Shown piece after piece: positions 12,366-24,437 of a stretch of DNA of 64,000 bases; the stretch's first letter is position 1; each line of letters begins with the position of its first letter. Location of the stretch: the NCBI GenBank assembly GCA_023653785.1, contig JAMKCH010058083.1:1-64000 (forward strand), in the 5' to 3' direction. A program made the translations under genes and the position numbers. The notes under the pieces were generated by a model. That model was not told the DNA's origin. It was given only the letters and a program-made list of their open reading frames with translations, and did no database searches. Source of the stretch: Ophioderma brevispina (taxonomy: Eukaryota; Echinodermata; Ophiuroidea; Amphilepidida; Ophiodermatidae).

Positions 12366-12735
12366 AGTGGAGTGAAGCGGGAGAGTGGGGAAGAGGGGGT
12401 GTGGGCGGCAAAGATGTGGAAGGCAGTCGAAAAATAGTGTGGTAGATACAGAAGGCTCGGAGAGATGGGGTAGATGGATGGGGTGGGTGAATCTGGGATG
12501 GAGGAAAAATGGGGGAGATGGTAGGGGGAGTATTTATAGTTGAAAGGACGGTACTTAGAAGGAGAAAAATGGTGGCAGGATGTAGGGGGGAAGGGGGTGT
12601 GAAGGGATAAGTGTGGCGAGGGAGGGGCGGGGGGTTTGGTTGAGCGATTGGTAAGCAGGCTTAAATAATGCTTTTGAAAATTAAGTCGGAGGAAGTACGA
12701 GTTGGTAGAAGGATGGTTTTGTTTTCGTTTCGCCT
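12366..12735 (+). repeat. G/A-rich (purine-skewed) insertion private to copy A
   Basis: Within copy A the shared sequence is interrupted by about 370 bases dominated by G and A on the plus strand, such as GGGGAAGAGGGGGTGTGGGCGG and repeated TGGGGTAGATGGATGGGGTG. Copy B passes directly from the CCACAGGGG block to the AATTTGCAACACTTCATTTC block with only a short remnant (GGTGTGGGAGGGTAAAGTAG). Multiple G runs of three or more give G-quadruplex or triplex potential. No coding function is visible. Confidence 0.6.
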
Positions 12736-13044
12736 TTCTCCTCCCCTCATTTTTAAATTTGCAACACTTTCATTTCACTAATTTGAGCTGCTGAAAAAAA
12801 AAGGCGCTTTAAAAGCACTTCATTTATTTAATTAATAAGAGTAGGGTAGGGCATTAGGGTGAAACCCCTGGCCTGCATGTCCCAATCCTTCCTGGATCCC
12901 TGGGATCATTGAAAGCGTGCCTAAACACTAACATGATTTTACCAGGCCTAATAACAAAAGTTTGGTTCGGCAAAAAAAAAATTGTTGTATTTGGATCACA
13001 CACCCTACCCTAATTTTGAAATCCAAGCCCGTTACCAGGGTCTG

Positions 13045-13235
13045 AATTTCGGCGAGAATCCGCGAATCCGATTCTCACAAAGATTCTCATAAATTGATTT
13101 GCGTGAATAAATGTTGATTCTCGTAAACTTAGAACTTAACACGTAGTGAATTAGATGATTCCCGCACAATTCATTTGTGAGAATCAATACGGCATTCCGC
13201 ACTCTGACAACGAATTCTTCCCCTTTGTACAAAAG
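13045..13235. mobile_element. Short insertion with inverted repeats, private to copy A
   Basis: This ~190-base segment is absent from copy B, where the flanks (CCAAGCCC..GT and ACCCTATTC/ACCCGTATT) are nearly joined. It contains a perfect inverted pair, GATTCTCACAAA (13070-13081) and TTTGTGAGAATC (13174-13185), plus several more GATTCTC words. Size, structure and absence from the sister copy suggest a small non-autonomous insertion that arrived after the duplication. Confidence 0.5.
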
Positions 13236-13968
13236 TAACCTACCCTATTCCTTTTTATTGATTTTAAAAAAATTATTTTTCAAGTTGTTTTTATACCCTG
13301 AATTTTTTACTGATTTTCCTTCTCATATTTCTTGAGTTTTTTTGTGTTCTGGTGTAACTTTGGCAACTTCTCTTTAAGATTTTCAATAATAAGAGTCAAA
13401 AGATCAATTTAATAACATTACATAGACATGTTGCTGATTTGATGTAGTAATGCATGATTAAAAAATCTTCCCGCCCTACACTATTTTGCAGCTGGCCTGT
13501 TACTCCAATAAACTTTTTTTTTTTGGCTGAGTCTTTCAAATGAATATAAATTTTGTAAAAAATGGTTGCAGTTGAGTAGTGTTTCTTTACAAAGGAAGGA
13601 CATGTCATGCCCTTCAAAAGGAGACAAATGCCTCTCATCGAAATGTAATACTGGTAACTGGTGGCTTGTGAATTTAGGGAACGTTCATTGTCTACGAGGG
13701 AGTGGGCGCGGAGAATTTCCAGATGGACACAGCAAAGTTAGACATCCACCTATTGCTAGATGTAAATTAACATGACCTTACCATTACCTCATTGAATTTT
13801 AATCATAGCCCAACCTCAATTGTAAAACCGAGGCAAGCCACCACATTAATGGTGGGTATAAGGTGGGCACGGCAAGATGGCAAAACCATTGATATAGCAA
13901 ATCAAAACGTTACCTGCAAAATTCGAGTAAGCAAAAAACTATTCAGAGCTCGAATTACTTGGGTGCAC

Positions 13969-15402
13969 ACATCCCGGGGGGAATCAGTCTTCATAGACAA
14001 GGGCGGTATCATCCGTGTCCAAGAATTCACGTAAAAGGGTAGTTTTTTCAGGATCAGGAACGTTACGTACGTAACGTGCAAAGGGTCTAAACAGTCACTA
14101 AAATCAAGACAAAGGGTTATATTTTCTAAATGAGGACTAACGCATTTAGGGTCCATATTCAGTTAGCTAAAAAAAAATAAAAAAAGTGTCCGGAAGTCTG
14201 TACTTTGCCTTCAAACCTGTGCTTTCAAATCATAAATTTGCAAATTGTCCGCCTACGCTCGGTAACGGTAAATGAAAGAAGCCATACTCGTGATTTTTAG
14301 TACAAGCCTGTGGTTTGAGATTGAGAAATGACGACTTCTTTTGTGATTGCCTTGCTTATGTCGCTATACCAAAATTGTTCTATATCACTTACCCATGAAA
14401 CGGACAATGTTTTAGCAATTTTAACTCAGAATTCTAGGTTTATAATTTTCTTAAAATATTTGTGTGCCATAATTGTCGCGGAATCGGCAATTTTCAGGGA
14501 AATGCCGATTTATCGCTGGGCAAATGCGGAAATGTGGGAAATAGAGTGGCAAAAATAACGGTCTTTAAATGTGGAATTTCTCCCGGATCCTATAGACCCA
14601 GAGAAAAAGAAAATGTCTTGAAGACGAAATACCCCATGAAAGGATTCCCGACGACCCATCCCGTGCCGCTTACAAACTCTCCATTGAACACCTTTAATTT
14701 TAGTAGTTCAAATAAACCTTACATTCGATGAAACTAATTTTACGCTGGTTTTTTTTGTGTTTATTACCGTCGACCATTTGCCTATGATGGCATTTTAAAG
14801 TAAACCAACTTACACACTTACAAATAGGGGAGTCAAAATAACCTTAAAAGGGTCAATTTTGACCACGTAGGCACTGTCAATTATGCACCTACACTAAAAG
14901 GGTACAAATTTGGACCCCCACTGATATGGTCAAAAATATGACCAAACAGTGTGTTTTAAAAATAACCCCGTTGGTATTAAAATGACGATATTTAATAGTC
15001 ATTTGGTAATGGGATGCAAAACAAATCTGATAAAAAATAACCCAAAGGTAGTGATATCAACTACCTCCTTTGTCTCAAAGATGACTTATATTTACGTCAT
15101 TTGGAAATGTGAACAAACCCCACGTTTAGGGGTCATTTCAATATTGATGCTAAAACAGAAAATGACCCCGAACGTGGTTGATATCAACCATGGACTAGTG
15201 TCCAAATAAAACAGTGAACACGTCGTAAAATGATTGTATTTTGACCCCGTCGTTTTAAGTGTGACAAATATCAAATTGTTTTTACCAAATGTGCATCAGA
15301 AAATGTGTTTCGGAAAACAAACATTGCTTGGTATGCGTTCTGCGCTTCGCGCGCTGAGAGAGAGAGCGGCACACCACCCGCGGCCACTTACTATATGAAT
15401 TC
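13969..15402. other. Spacer between duplication copies
   Basis: No exon is recognised. At 14060-14077 there is a perfect 18-base palindrome (ACGTTACGTACGTAACGT). From about 14820 to 15260 the words GGTCA, TGACCCC and AAAATGACC recur irregularly in both orientations, suggesting a decayed tandem or inverted repeat. Confidence 0.5.
14060..14077. promoter_or_regulatory. Perfect 18-bp palindrome containing TTACGTACGTAA
   Basis: The stretch reads identically on both strands. TTACGTAA-like palindromes are bound by bZIP factors of the PAR/E4BP4 class, but the core here has an extra CG step (TACGTACGTA). No gene is nearby, so a regulatory role is only a guess. Confidence 0.2.
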
Positions 15403-17740
15403 GCGGTTAAAGACATTATTCTTTTAATCTGATTCTGTAATTTTATACGTGTGGTAATCAAAATTCCGCTTGAGCTGCATAAGCCTTTCCTGGTGAATAT
15501 CACGATTTTCAATCGTGATTTGTGCACCATGATCAATACAGTGTTGACATCACAAACACAAACCTTATTTATTGATGGTTATTCTTACTGGTGTAAGCCA
15601 CTCATCTATTTAGTGCAGATTTTGAAACAATTTCCTCAAATACTTCATATTTTTCACTATTTGGTGGTTTATTTCTACATTAAGCAGTTATATTGAATTG
15701 CGGCACACGTATCCCAGATTTACAAGTTTAAAAAAATTGCATGTCGAATTGTTTTTTTTTTATTTCTCGCGCATTAAATCGCTGCTAATCCCTTTAATTA
15801 GTTTGTTAGTTAGTTATAGTTTGTCCTCAAGTTCAGAAGTCCGTCCTAATGATGGAAAACACCAAGCAAGCTTTAATCAGCTTTCGTTCGGATCCTTTTC
15901 CGGTTCCTCAGGCATGTTAGGGTTAAATCCCAGGATCCATACCTCCTGAGCATGCTCCGTCATAGTGCAATTGTCATCTAACTTAATTCAACATAGACTG
16001 TTAGGTAAACGTCATGTAATTTCCAATAATTGGGACTACAGTACACATCATTACTGGTCCTTTTTCACTAATGCCCAGGAGGCATTTTATCAGCAGCAAT
16101 ACTAACTCGGGCTGTAAAAATATAAATTTTCAAGCATATGGGCAACATTTCCCTTCAAAAAATACTACGTCCCTTCACGCTTTATGTAAATTTTCTTTAT
16201 TGTAATTTGTGGGACCTCTGCCTAAGTGTGCTGGTTGAATAGTGTCTTTTTCTGTAAAACAGCTACAGAGGGTAAAGTGCCAGGCAGCATTATGTGGCCG
16301 AGTATGGATTAATGCCGGTTTGTTTTCGGCCAGTGCGTACTGACCAGGGGGGGCCAAGTTTCCCCCTCTGTCTCGAAAAAAGCGTGGACGATATGGACCA
16401 AAATATGCATTTTCATCCCGCTTTTTCTTTAGGACTTTTCAACCCAAGTTCAGGCTAAATTTGGACAAATTAAGTAAATTTGTCAATTTTTTGCGCGCTT
16501 CACACACATTTTGTCAAATTCAATCTTAACTGAGCAAATGCCGGGACGTTTTTTATGAATTTTGCCCTCGCTGGCGGGACGACTTGGAAATTTGCCCTTC
16601 TGGATTGACTGCCTCGGTACGGCCACGCATTCGCGCGGTTATTATTGCCTGCTGGGCATTTAGTCCACAGGGGTTGGTGTGGGAGGGTAAAGTAGCAGAA
16701 CCTTATTAATATTTTAATTTGCAACACTTCATTTCACTAATTTGAGCTGTCATAAAGGCAACTTTAAAGGCCTACATTTATTTAATTACTAAAGTAGGTA
16801 GGGCATGTCGGGTGGAAACCCCTGCTCATGTCCCAGTCCCAAGTCTTCCTGGATCCCGGGGCATCATTGGAAAGCAGTGTCTAACACTAAAATGATTACC
16901 ACCAGCTAAATAACAAACACTTTGTGTAGGCCAAAAAAAATGTTGTATTGAGTAACCCACCCTACCCTAATTTTGAAAATCCAAGCCCTGTAACAGTATA
17001 CCACCACCCGTATTGTTTTTATATTGATTTAAAAAAAATTATTTTTAAGTTGGTTTTTTATTAACCACCCTGCATTTTAAACTGATTTTCTCATATTTCT
17101 TGAGTTTTTTTGTTGTTTCTGGTGTAACTTTGGCAACTTCTCTTTAAGATTTGCAATAATAAGAGGCAAAAGTATCACTATTAAGAACTTACATAACTAG
17201 GTGTGGATATTTGAATGTATATGCATTATTAAAAATCTTCCCACCCTACACTATTTTGCACTGGCCCGTTACACTTTTACTCCAATCAAAAACTTTTTTT
17301 TTTGGCCTTCGTCTTTCAAATGAAATATCATTTTTAAAAAATGGTTCAGTGATATGTTCCTTTAAAAAGGAATGACGTGTCATGCCCATTCAAAAAGGAG
17401 ACAATGCCGCTACCATAAGAAATGTAAACTGGTACTGGTGGCTTTATGAATTTAGGGAACATTCATTGTCTACGAGGGCGTGGGCTTGGAGAATTTCAGA
17501 TGGGCCAACAGCAAGTTTACACATCCACCTATTGCTAGATCTAAATTCACATACCTCCCCATTACCAGCATGAATTTTTTACATACCCAACCTCAATTGT
17601 AACCGAGAGCAAGCCCCCACATTTAAATGGGTGGTAAGTGTGCACTGGCAAGATGCAAACCATATTGATTTACTAAATCAAAACGTTACCTGCAAAATAC
17701 GTAAGCCAAAAACTTCTAGCTCGAATCTACTTGTGGTTCA
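15403..17740 (+). repeat. Segmental duplication, copy B (direct repeat)
   Basis: This is the second, shorter copy of 11073-13968 in the same orientation. It lacks the G-rich insertion and the 190-base inverted-repeat insertion of copy A. It ends where both copies reach a CGAATTACTTG-like block followed by TTCACAC/GCACAC, after which the flanks diverge completely. The rightmost homologous part includes ATGTAAATTTTCTTTATTG and the CTACGAGGG..TGGGC block. Like copy A, it shows no conserved reading frame. Confidence 0.85.
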
Positions 17741-18384
17741 CACTGCCAAATGCATGTAACTTTCGTCTGTGTGCATGTAAAGTTTTCTGTACTACATCAA
17801 CAGATTTCATGTAAATTTTCATATTTTCATTTTCTTACATCAGTATTCATTTTAAACTACATGTAGTATAAAAAAATTAAAAATAAAACTAAACCAGTGT
17901 ATAAAATCTGTATTTTAGCTTTCTGTATTCTTATTACCACAGGGAATTCACAAGCTTTGTCTTTGAAGAGGCATGCGTATGAATGTGACCCAATCATGCC
18001 TCAAAAAGTATAACAGTACTAGTGGGAACCACTTTTGTAAGAGCCTTCTAGGTTTTCCATGGGGCTTTGTGAACATAGGATTGTGCATGCCAGCAGGTGC
18101 CAGTTGATTTGTGCATGTACTTTTTGGCATTGGGGGGGGGGCATGCACAAACATGCATTGTATAAGGTTTATTTTGTAATTCGAAGGTCTGAAACTATTC
18201 TGACTTCTATTTAGTAACTATTTTGCCTACCGGTATCAACTTATTATTCTAAGTTTATTATGGTCAATGAGCCAAGCAAATTTTTTGGTATCCCCCGAAA
18301 GGGGAAAAAACGACACTTAAATTGCACAGTCATATACCATGGGCCTCACAAAAATGCACGATAGCATTTCTGAATTGTAGCTAT
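17741..18384. other. Intergenic DNA, no gene seen
   Basis: The sequence is AT-rich with repeated CATGTAA words near 17750-17820 and a G run near 18133. I recognise no gene. Confidence 0.5.
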
Positions 18385-19095
18385 GCAATGCCGGGGGGTA
18401 CCAGGTTTACACAGGGGGAAAAATTTTTAAAATGCCTCAAGCATGTTGAAAAGTATAACCACATTATTTGTCCTGCTCATAAGGGATTCCAAAAAGACAA
18501 GGTATAGTTTGTTACTAACTACAACAGCCTAAATTTTTTGGAGTTATAGGCCAAAACTAAAAACAAAGCAAAAATCAAAGGGTAATTTTTTTAGTTGTAC
18601 AGGGTTCAAATTTTAAAGTTGATACGATTTGGATAAAATATGGTGCTTATTGGTAGAGTCAATATGATTAAAATAAGGGATAGTTTTTTGACAGTCTAAA
18701 CTGCTTATTTATCAATGTAGGGGAAATACAGGTAATAATTCCCATTATGTATTCAATGGGCGTGACCTTGTTTCCCCTATTTGGTAAGCTAAGCAATTGG
18801 CGACACTCAAAACTATTCCTTATTTGAATCCTTATGACCTCGCCACCAAAATTTTTGCACCATTTTGCATTCGAATCGTTTTAACTTTAAAATTTGACCC
18901 TGTACAACTGAAATTTTTAACCTTTTGACCTGTTTTTGCTGTTTTTAAAAACCTTAACTCCAAAACTTTGTTGTAGATAGTACAAACTATATCTTTTTGG
19001 AATCCTTATGTTTGGACAATGATTTGGCCTACTTTGCAACATGACCGACATTTTACAATTTTGACCCCTGTTAATCCTTAAATTGTCCCCTACCT
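18385..19095. mobile_element. Long foldback: ~340-base inverted arms around a small loop
   Basis: The two halves are inverted copies over almost their whole length. On the left are GGATTCCAAAAAGACAAGG (about 18484), TAGTTTGTTACTAACTACAA, GTTGTACAGGGTTCAAATTT (about 18595), AATAAGGGATAGTTTT and AGGGGAAATACAGG. Their complements run in reverse order on the right, from CCTTGTTTCCCCT (about 18767) to CTTTTTGGAATCC (about 18996). The loop is only about 20-40 bases near 18740. There is no coding capacity. It is either a foldback or MITE-type transposon, or an inverted duplication. If transcribed it would make a long double-stranded hairpin RNA. Confidence 0.75.
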
Positions 19096-20130
19096 GGTTA
19101 TAAGCCATTGTTTGAAAAAAAGTGGGGAATTTGGGAAGGCTCCTTCCCGGAGAAAGTTTGGGCCATTTGGAGGAAAACTTGGCCATTTGGAGGGAAAGTA
19201 TCAACGATATAGTGGTTAAATCTGTGGAGAAATAAGTATCTTCCTCGAAAAAAAATTACATTTTTCATCAACCCTGTTTATAGCTAACCATTCCGAAATG
19301 CTTATACATGCATTTTTGTATAGAATAGTGTACCGAGGCTGATAATAAGTATGTTGTGTCCCCTTTCAAAGATACCAATTTGGCTAAATTGTCTTGATGG
19401 CTTAAGGACTATTGTAAGTTTTACAAAGAGCCAGGACTTTTTCAGAAAATACAACCCCCCATTTTTTTTTAAACAGCTTTTTTTTTCTTCTTTAGAATGT
19501 CATCTAGTAGTATTCAGACCCGAGGACTGGGACTAAGACCAAACTTGTCTCATGTACTAACAATAATACTTTTTAGCCAAGAAGCCTCGAAATGTTCTAC
19601 GGTAATTTCTAACAACCAATAGTGACAATTTAGAGAATTTGTATCTATAGACCAGAAAATCTCCCATGTAACCCCGTTAACTACAGATTCATTGGTTTCC
19701 ATGCTGATCGTGGTCATAAGTGGAATAACAATTTTTCATAAACTCCCTGCTCTTCTAAACAATTGCATAACCTCTGAGAAAGGATCAAAAATTACAATTT
19801 ACACACTCCATCTATTTTTCCTATTTGGGTCCACACTCCTTTCACTGGGTTATCTGTTTCGCCTAGGCTAGGCTAGCCTAGCCTGGTACGTTGGCAACAC
19901 TGAAGTGCGGTCAAGTAAAGCAGGACTTCGTCTTCCACGTAATGGCCATATGTATAGAAATATAAGAGTGGAATGTTATGGTTTTGAGTGGAATTGATGG
20001 AGTTCGATGGCGAATCTATCCATGACCACTGACATGCATGGCGGTACTATAAATAGTGTTCGGCAGTATTCTGAACAAAATTCCTGCCTGCATGGCCGTA
20101 AACCCGGAAGTTGTGTTACGAACGCTTGAC
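19096..20130. other. Intergenic DNA, no gene seen
   Basis: Nothing recognisable was found. A short palindromic stretch CTAGGCTAGGCTAGCCTAGCC occurs at 19863-19883. Confidence 0.5.
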
Positions 20131-20710
20131 AACCACCGATTTCGATAACACTCGATAGCGAACGCCAGCATCAAAGCCGTAACCATCTTTTCCTGCCCGC
20201 AGTGCGTACTTATTTCCATAACGTGTGCCCATGTATGTCCATATATTCACTGATTACATAGCGGTGACCAATTTATTCATATATATTCATCATTTTGTGG
20301 CATAGAAAAGATTAGCCGGTTCCAGGCCAACTGGTTACGGTGCGCATCCGTACGCGAGCGCGTTTCGAATGGATGACCCGTAATGAATATTTAAAATTTT
20401 TCAAAACAACGTTACGGGTGGCCCGCCACCGATTTCTAATAACACGAGATAGCGAACGCCAGCTCAAAGCCGTAACCATCTTTTTCCCGCAGCGTACTTA
20501 TTTCCAAGCGTGGGTACCACTTTATTCCATAGATTCCCTGATTTACATATCGGTGGTGTATCCAATTTATTCATATATCAGCATGCATAGAACGATTACC
20601 GTTTCCAGGCAACATTTACACGCGGCGCATGCGCGTACGCTATCTCGTTTTCGAATGATACCCGTACTGATAGTTTAATGTTCAAAACACGGTTACGGTG
20701 CCGCCTATTC
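20131..20710 (+). repeat. Tandem duplication, two units of about 294 bp
   Basis: The block starting CCACCGATTTC..GATAGCGAACGCCAG (20131) is repeated starting at 20425 in the same orientation. Each unit carries CAAAGCCGTAACCATC, GCGTACTTATTTCCA, ATTTATTCATATAT and a GCGCAT..CGTACGC block before TTCGAATG. A partial third start (GGTTACGGTGCCGCC) follows near 20692. No reading frame is conserved between units, so it is treated as a non-coding satellite fragment. Confidence 0.75.
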
Positions 20711-23689
20711 TTGCAACCCAGGCGTACGCTTATCAGTGTTATCAAATCTGAAAATCTGTGGTGGTCCGCGCTATTCTTCAACGCAGTCGTACGCTAGCTA
20801 GTTTAGAATAGAAATCTGTGTTGACAACGGAAATCTAATGCGCAATTCAACAGAGGCGCGTGTGCCATTTGTTACAGAAATAATGACAAAGCGACGTATA
20901 GTAAAACGTGTACAAATCATGGTCAATCATGGAAATGGGACGAAATTAACCTACATGTCATGGAGCCTACCGGGGAATGTCCATAGGTATCTACTGCTAT
21001 AATGTACAGCTAAATAGTTCTAATGTTTTCCACCACTTGACTTTACTTTTCCCAAAAGACCAAAAAAACGTCATTAAATCATTTTTTCGGCCATTGTTTA
21101 CCAGTGCCGTCGTCTGCTTGCCAAGTACGTAGAAATAAACTTGTTCAAAAGCCCACTGAAATTGTAGCGTTTCATGTCCGGAAGCTAAACGTATTGTATG
21201 TTTACGAATGTATTATTTCTGTTTATAAAGACAATCAAACATTACAATCGTTGTTGTGTTTAATACATACGAAGAAATTGGTATAGCTTATAAATTTGTT
21301 TTTTGAAAAACAACGGAATACAATTAACGGGCCATATCAGATTTTTTAATGTAAGTCTATATTGGTGGTACATAGTCCGTGCGATGTGACTGACACGTCA
21401 TTGCATAGATTAAGGGAACAAATGTGAGTATAGGGGAGGGGGCGCTATCACTCTATCGCACTTCAAGCGCAGCAATGGGCATTTTGAATACGCATGGCAA
21501 GGGCCTATGCAAGGAGGATTAAAAAAGGAGATGACACTTGTGGACGACAGTGTCCCCTGGGCCTTGGATTACAGGGGGAGCTATAACGACTCGGTTTAGA
21601 TTTTAGGGTGTAGACACAGCATCTGAAAAGTCCAGGAAAACTCGGGGATAGGCGTAATCTTGTTGACTATTTGGACTTAAAACTTAAAAGTGGTGTTATA
21701 CGCAAGCTGTGAATTTCTGAATTGCTATAAATATAAGAATATACGGTTATTATTCTTTACAAACACAAAGTGTAGGGACCGAACTATTTCCAAGGGATTT
21801 CAATTGAAGGACCCGATGTGGTAACTCCAAGGGCTGTACAAATATATAACCTTGATTCATACAAATAGATTTCTATAACCTAAAGAACATTAAAGGAGCT
21901 AATTTTGATACTAAACATACCAATTCTGACCTTGCAATAACTGAAATAGCCGCATTTGAAAAACAAATATTAACTTGTGACTTCAGTGTAGGAACCCCTT
22001 AAACTGGGATGGGCCGTGGGCGAATCCTAGGGGCGCTATCTTATACCGAGTCTTTCATGCGAAGTTCAATACTAATGGTATTACAAACGGTGAACCACGT
22101 ACTCTATAACAGTGAGTTAAATAAATACAGGAGGGACCATAATTCTTTGGTATGCACGAACTTTCGTATTTTGCCATAGCCATATTGAGGGGTACAGATG
22201 CAAAGACACATGCTCTAAGTGACACTTAGCGCCTGTAAGTGTCCAACCCCCTATTAAGAGTTCACTGTGGTTTTTCACAATCAATAAACACGGCAAGTCC
22301 GCACTGGTTTACAGCTTGTCATAATTGATAAGCTATCAAACAAAATCATGAACAGTATTTAGGCTTTGCATATATCTTCCCGGGATAATCTTGTGTCTGT
22401 ATATGCATGTCAGTCTGTTCGTATGCTACGCAAGTGCGTGTCGGGTGTGGTGCTCTGATCTGCTGTGTACTCTCCGGGTTTAGCTCACACTGGTTCTTCT
22501 GCAATTCGGCAGTCATGGCAGGTTTTTCCATGTATGTATGCATCTTCTGAGATGAAAGTCATCTCATGTATGCATGATGACCGTGGTGGCCGACTTTGTC
22601 CTTTAGTCTTTTCACTTGGATTTTTCGTTGTCATTTTTTACTAAGGATGCCCTGTCGTGTTATCATGCAGAGCGGCGGGCCTATCATGTGAACGACACAA
22701 ATTAAAAGTGAAGGCCAGATGCTTAATTAATGCATGAGACAATCTTGATAGTTGTGTTATCCCAGTGCTCTGGTTTTTCTCTACGATGCCCCTAGTACTC
22801 CTCTCCCCTAATGAGGAGGTAGTAAAGACGCCTGCACGCTACGACGAGCTAGATTTGTGTGTGACTTTTGATGTCAAACCACTCTCCATCCCATGTGAAT
22901 GTAGTGTTGCACAATTGATCTTAGGCAATAAAATCATTATGGTTGGTTAGGCATGAACTCCCTAGCATCTCAATTATAGGGTTGTTCCTACCTCATCGGG
23001 GGTCACCGGTGCTTTAGCGTTTAGCCTTTATCATCCATCAGCACTTGTTTCACAGTATCCCCACTTCTCGCGGCACTTTTCGTAGGAGTATTAAAGTTCC
23101 ACTATTTGTCGAAAACATAATCTGTCACTTTATAGAAGTGCTGCTTCTTGTGTGACATTTGCTTTTGTTATGTCGCCTACAAGATGTTGTTTCATGACAT
23201 AAGCGGTCTACATGGGTTACAAAATAACTGTCTGTTGCAAAGTTTCGCAAGATTCAATGAAGCTGTGTCACTCTGGATAAAAAGCCAAATGTCAAATGTC
23301 ACAAGAATAAGAACAGCTGTGTCGCAATGTGTAACAAGAATAAGAATGGCGGAAAGAATTTAGTATTCCGCCACAAGCCTACATTGCTCAAATTTCTCCC
23401 CATATCAAACATAAATCGAAATTCTAAAAGAGGGCGACTTTTTTGATGGGGGTAGAGTAAAAATGGGCCTGGGATTTTTCTGGGTTTAGACTAAAGAAAT
23501 GTAAAAAAAATCACGCGAAAAATGATCGCAATACTTGTTGTGTGTCTGCTTTCCACCTCCTCGTTCTCTTTCTTCTACCCTACGCTCCCCGTCCCCGCCT
23601 CTGACTTACATATCCGTTATCTTAACTCTACAGTGATATCTTAATATTACCACTTGTATTATTACTTAACTCCTACATTTATTCTTGGT
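20711..23689. other. About 3 kb with no recognised gene
   Basis: I scanned both strands for splice-framed exons and motifs and found none I can defend. Small features include a purine-rich stretch near 21425-21600 and a repeated AACAAGAATAAGAA(C/T) word at 23300-23345. The open frames have fewer than 75 codons and no recognisable similarity. Confidence 0.5.
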
Positions 23690-23757
23690 TCCCGCGACTT
23701 CGAACCTGGACCGTATCTCCTCTAGAGTCTTCCGTCTATCCATTAGACAACCGTGGT
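23690..23757 (-). tRNA. tRNA-like sequence with A and B boxes (degenerate, likely SINE head or pseudogene)
   Basis: On the minus strand there is a perfect 4-bp D stem with a typical loop (GTCT-AATGGAT-AGAC), like the D arm of arginine or glutamate tRNAs. About 30 bases later comes a consensus B-box (GGTTCGAAGTC). The anticodon arm between them does not fold into a normal 5-bp stem, so the isotype cannot be read and the molecule is unlikely to be functional. A tRNA-derived SINE promoter or a tRNA pseudogene fits best. Confidence 0.4.
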
Positions 23758-24101
23758 ATTGCGTTGGGGAAGAGGGCTGTGGTGTAATATACTTCTATCT
23801 ATATTATATAATATTAATATATAAGAAACGTAAAATATTTATTTCTGAAAATCTTGTCATATGTGACGGGAAATGGCCATAAGGGAAGTGGAATGGCTGT
23901 TAAAAGATGAAATATTGGCTTAAATTCAACCAAAATTTGAAATTGTTTTGTGGATTTTCAAAATACTAGAATATAAAACACCGTTGGCGACGGCTTCTTT
24001 GAAGTCAAAGGATAGAGGTTGGCCAGTAACAAATAGCGTTTTAGGGTGTTTTTTTGTGTGTTCAAAATACTAGAATGTACGTTACGGGGAGAAAATGTTA
24101 G
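23758..24101. other. No gene seen
   Basis: AT-rich sequence. The phrase TTCAAAATACTAGAAT occurs twice (about 23958 and 24061), a small local duplication. Confidence 0.45.
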
Positions 24102-24437
24102 TTAGGGCGCACGAAATAAAAAAAACCCTGTTTTAAACGGGCCCTGCCGACCCTGATTTTTCAGTTTTGCAGATTTTCCTTTTTTTGAGTTTTTCCAATC
24201 ATGTAAAATCATCCTGTTTTATTTAGCCCAAATTTTAATCAATTTTGGCAAATATTTTTCAGAACATTTTAAAAATTGTTCATTTTGTCTCTTTTGATTT
24301 TTCAGATTTTGGGCTTTTTAGGCCAATTTTGAGCTCCAGAAAGAAAACAAAAACGAAAACTCTGCTCCCACCCACCGACCCTGACTCGAAAGGTCCAGCT
24401 CTCCCATAAAACACGGTTTTCTTTTTTCGCGCCTTAG
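24102..24437. mobile_element. MITE with ~35-base TIRs (TTAGGGCGC..)
   Basis: The left end TTAGGGCGCACGAAATAAAA followed by CCCTGTTTTA matches the complement of the right end, which reads CTAAGGCGCGAAAAAAG followed by CCGTGTTTTATGGG. The element is about 336 bp, AT-rich and non-coding. GACCCTGA occurs near both ends as a further subterminal repeat. The superfamily is not assigned. Confidence 0.6.

Larger units (their letters stand above)
11073..13968 (+). repeat. Segmental duplication, copy A (direct repeat)
   Basis: The stretch starting TTAAAGACA..ATCTGATTCTGTA is repeated in the same orientation at 15403-17740. It shares long collinear blocks: CTTGAGCTCATAA..CCTTTCCTG, the CAGCAGCAATACTA block, TTTTTCTGTAAAACAGCTAC, TGCGTACTGACCAGGGGG, CCACCTATTGCTAGAT and ACGTTACCTGCAAAAT. 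Copies differ by many one-base indels and substitutions. Copy A is about 560 bp longer, largely because of private insertions at 12366-12735 and 13045-13235. No coding frame survives in both copies, so this is probably duplicated non-coding or transposable DNA. Confidence 0.85.

Noticed and set aside
20340..20678. Arginine-rich 112-codon plus-strand gene
   Set aside because: It spans the junction of two tandem 294 bp units, and the equivalent frame is not open in the first unit.
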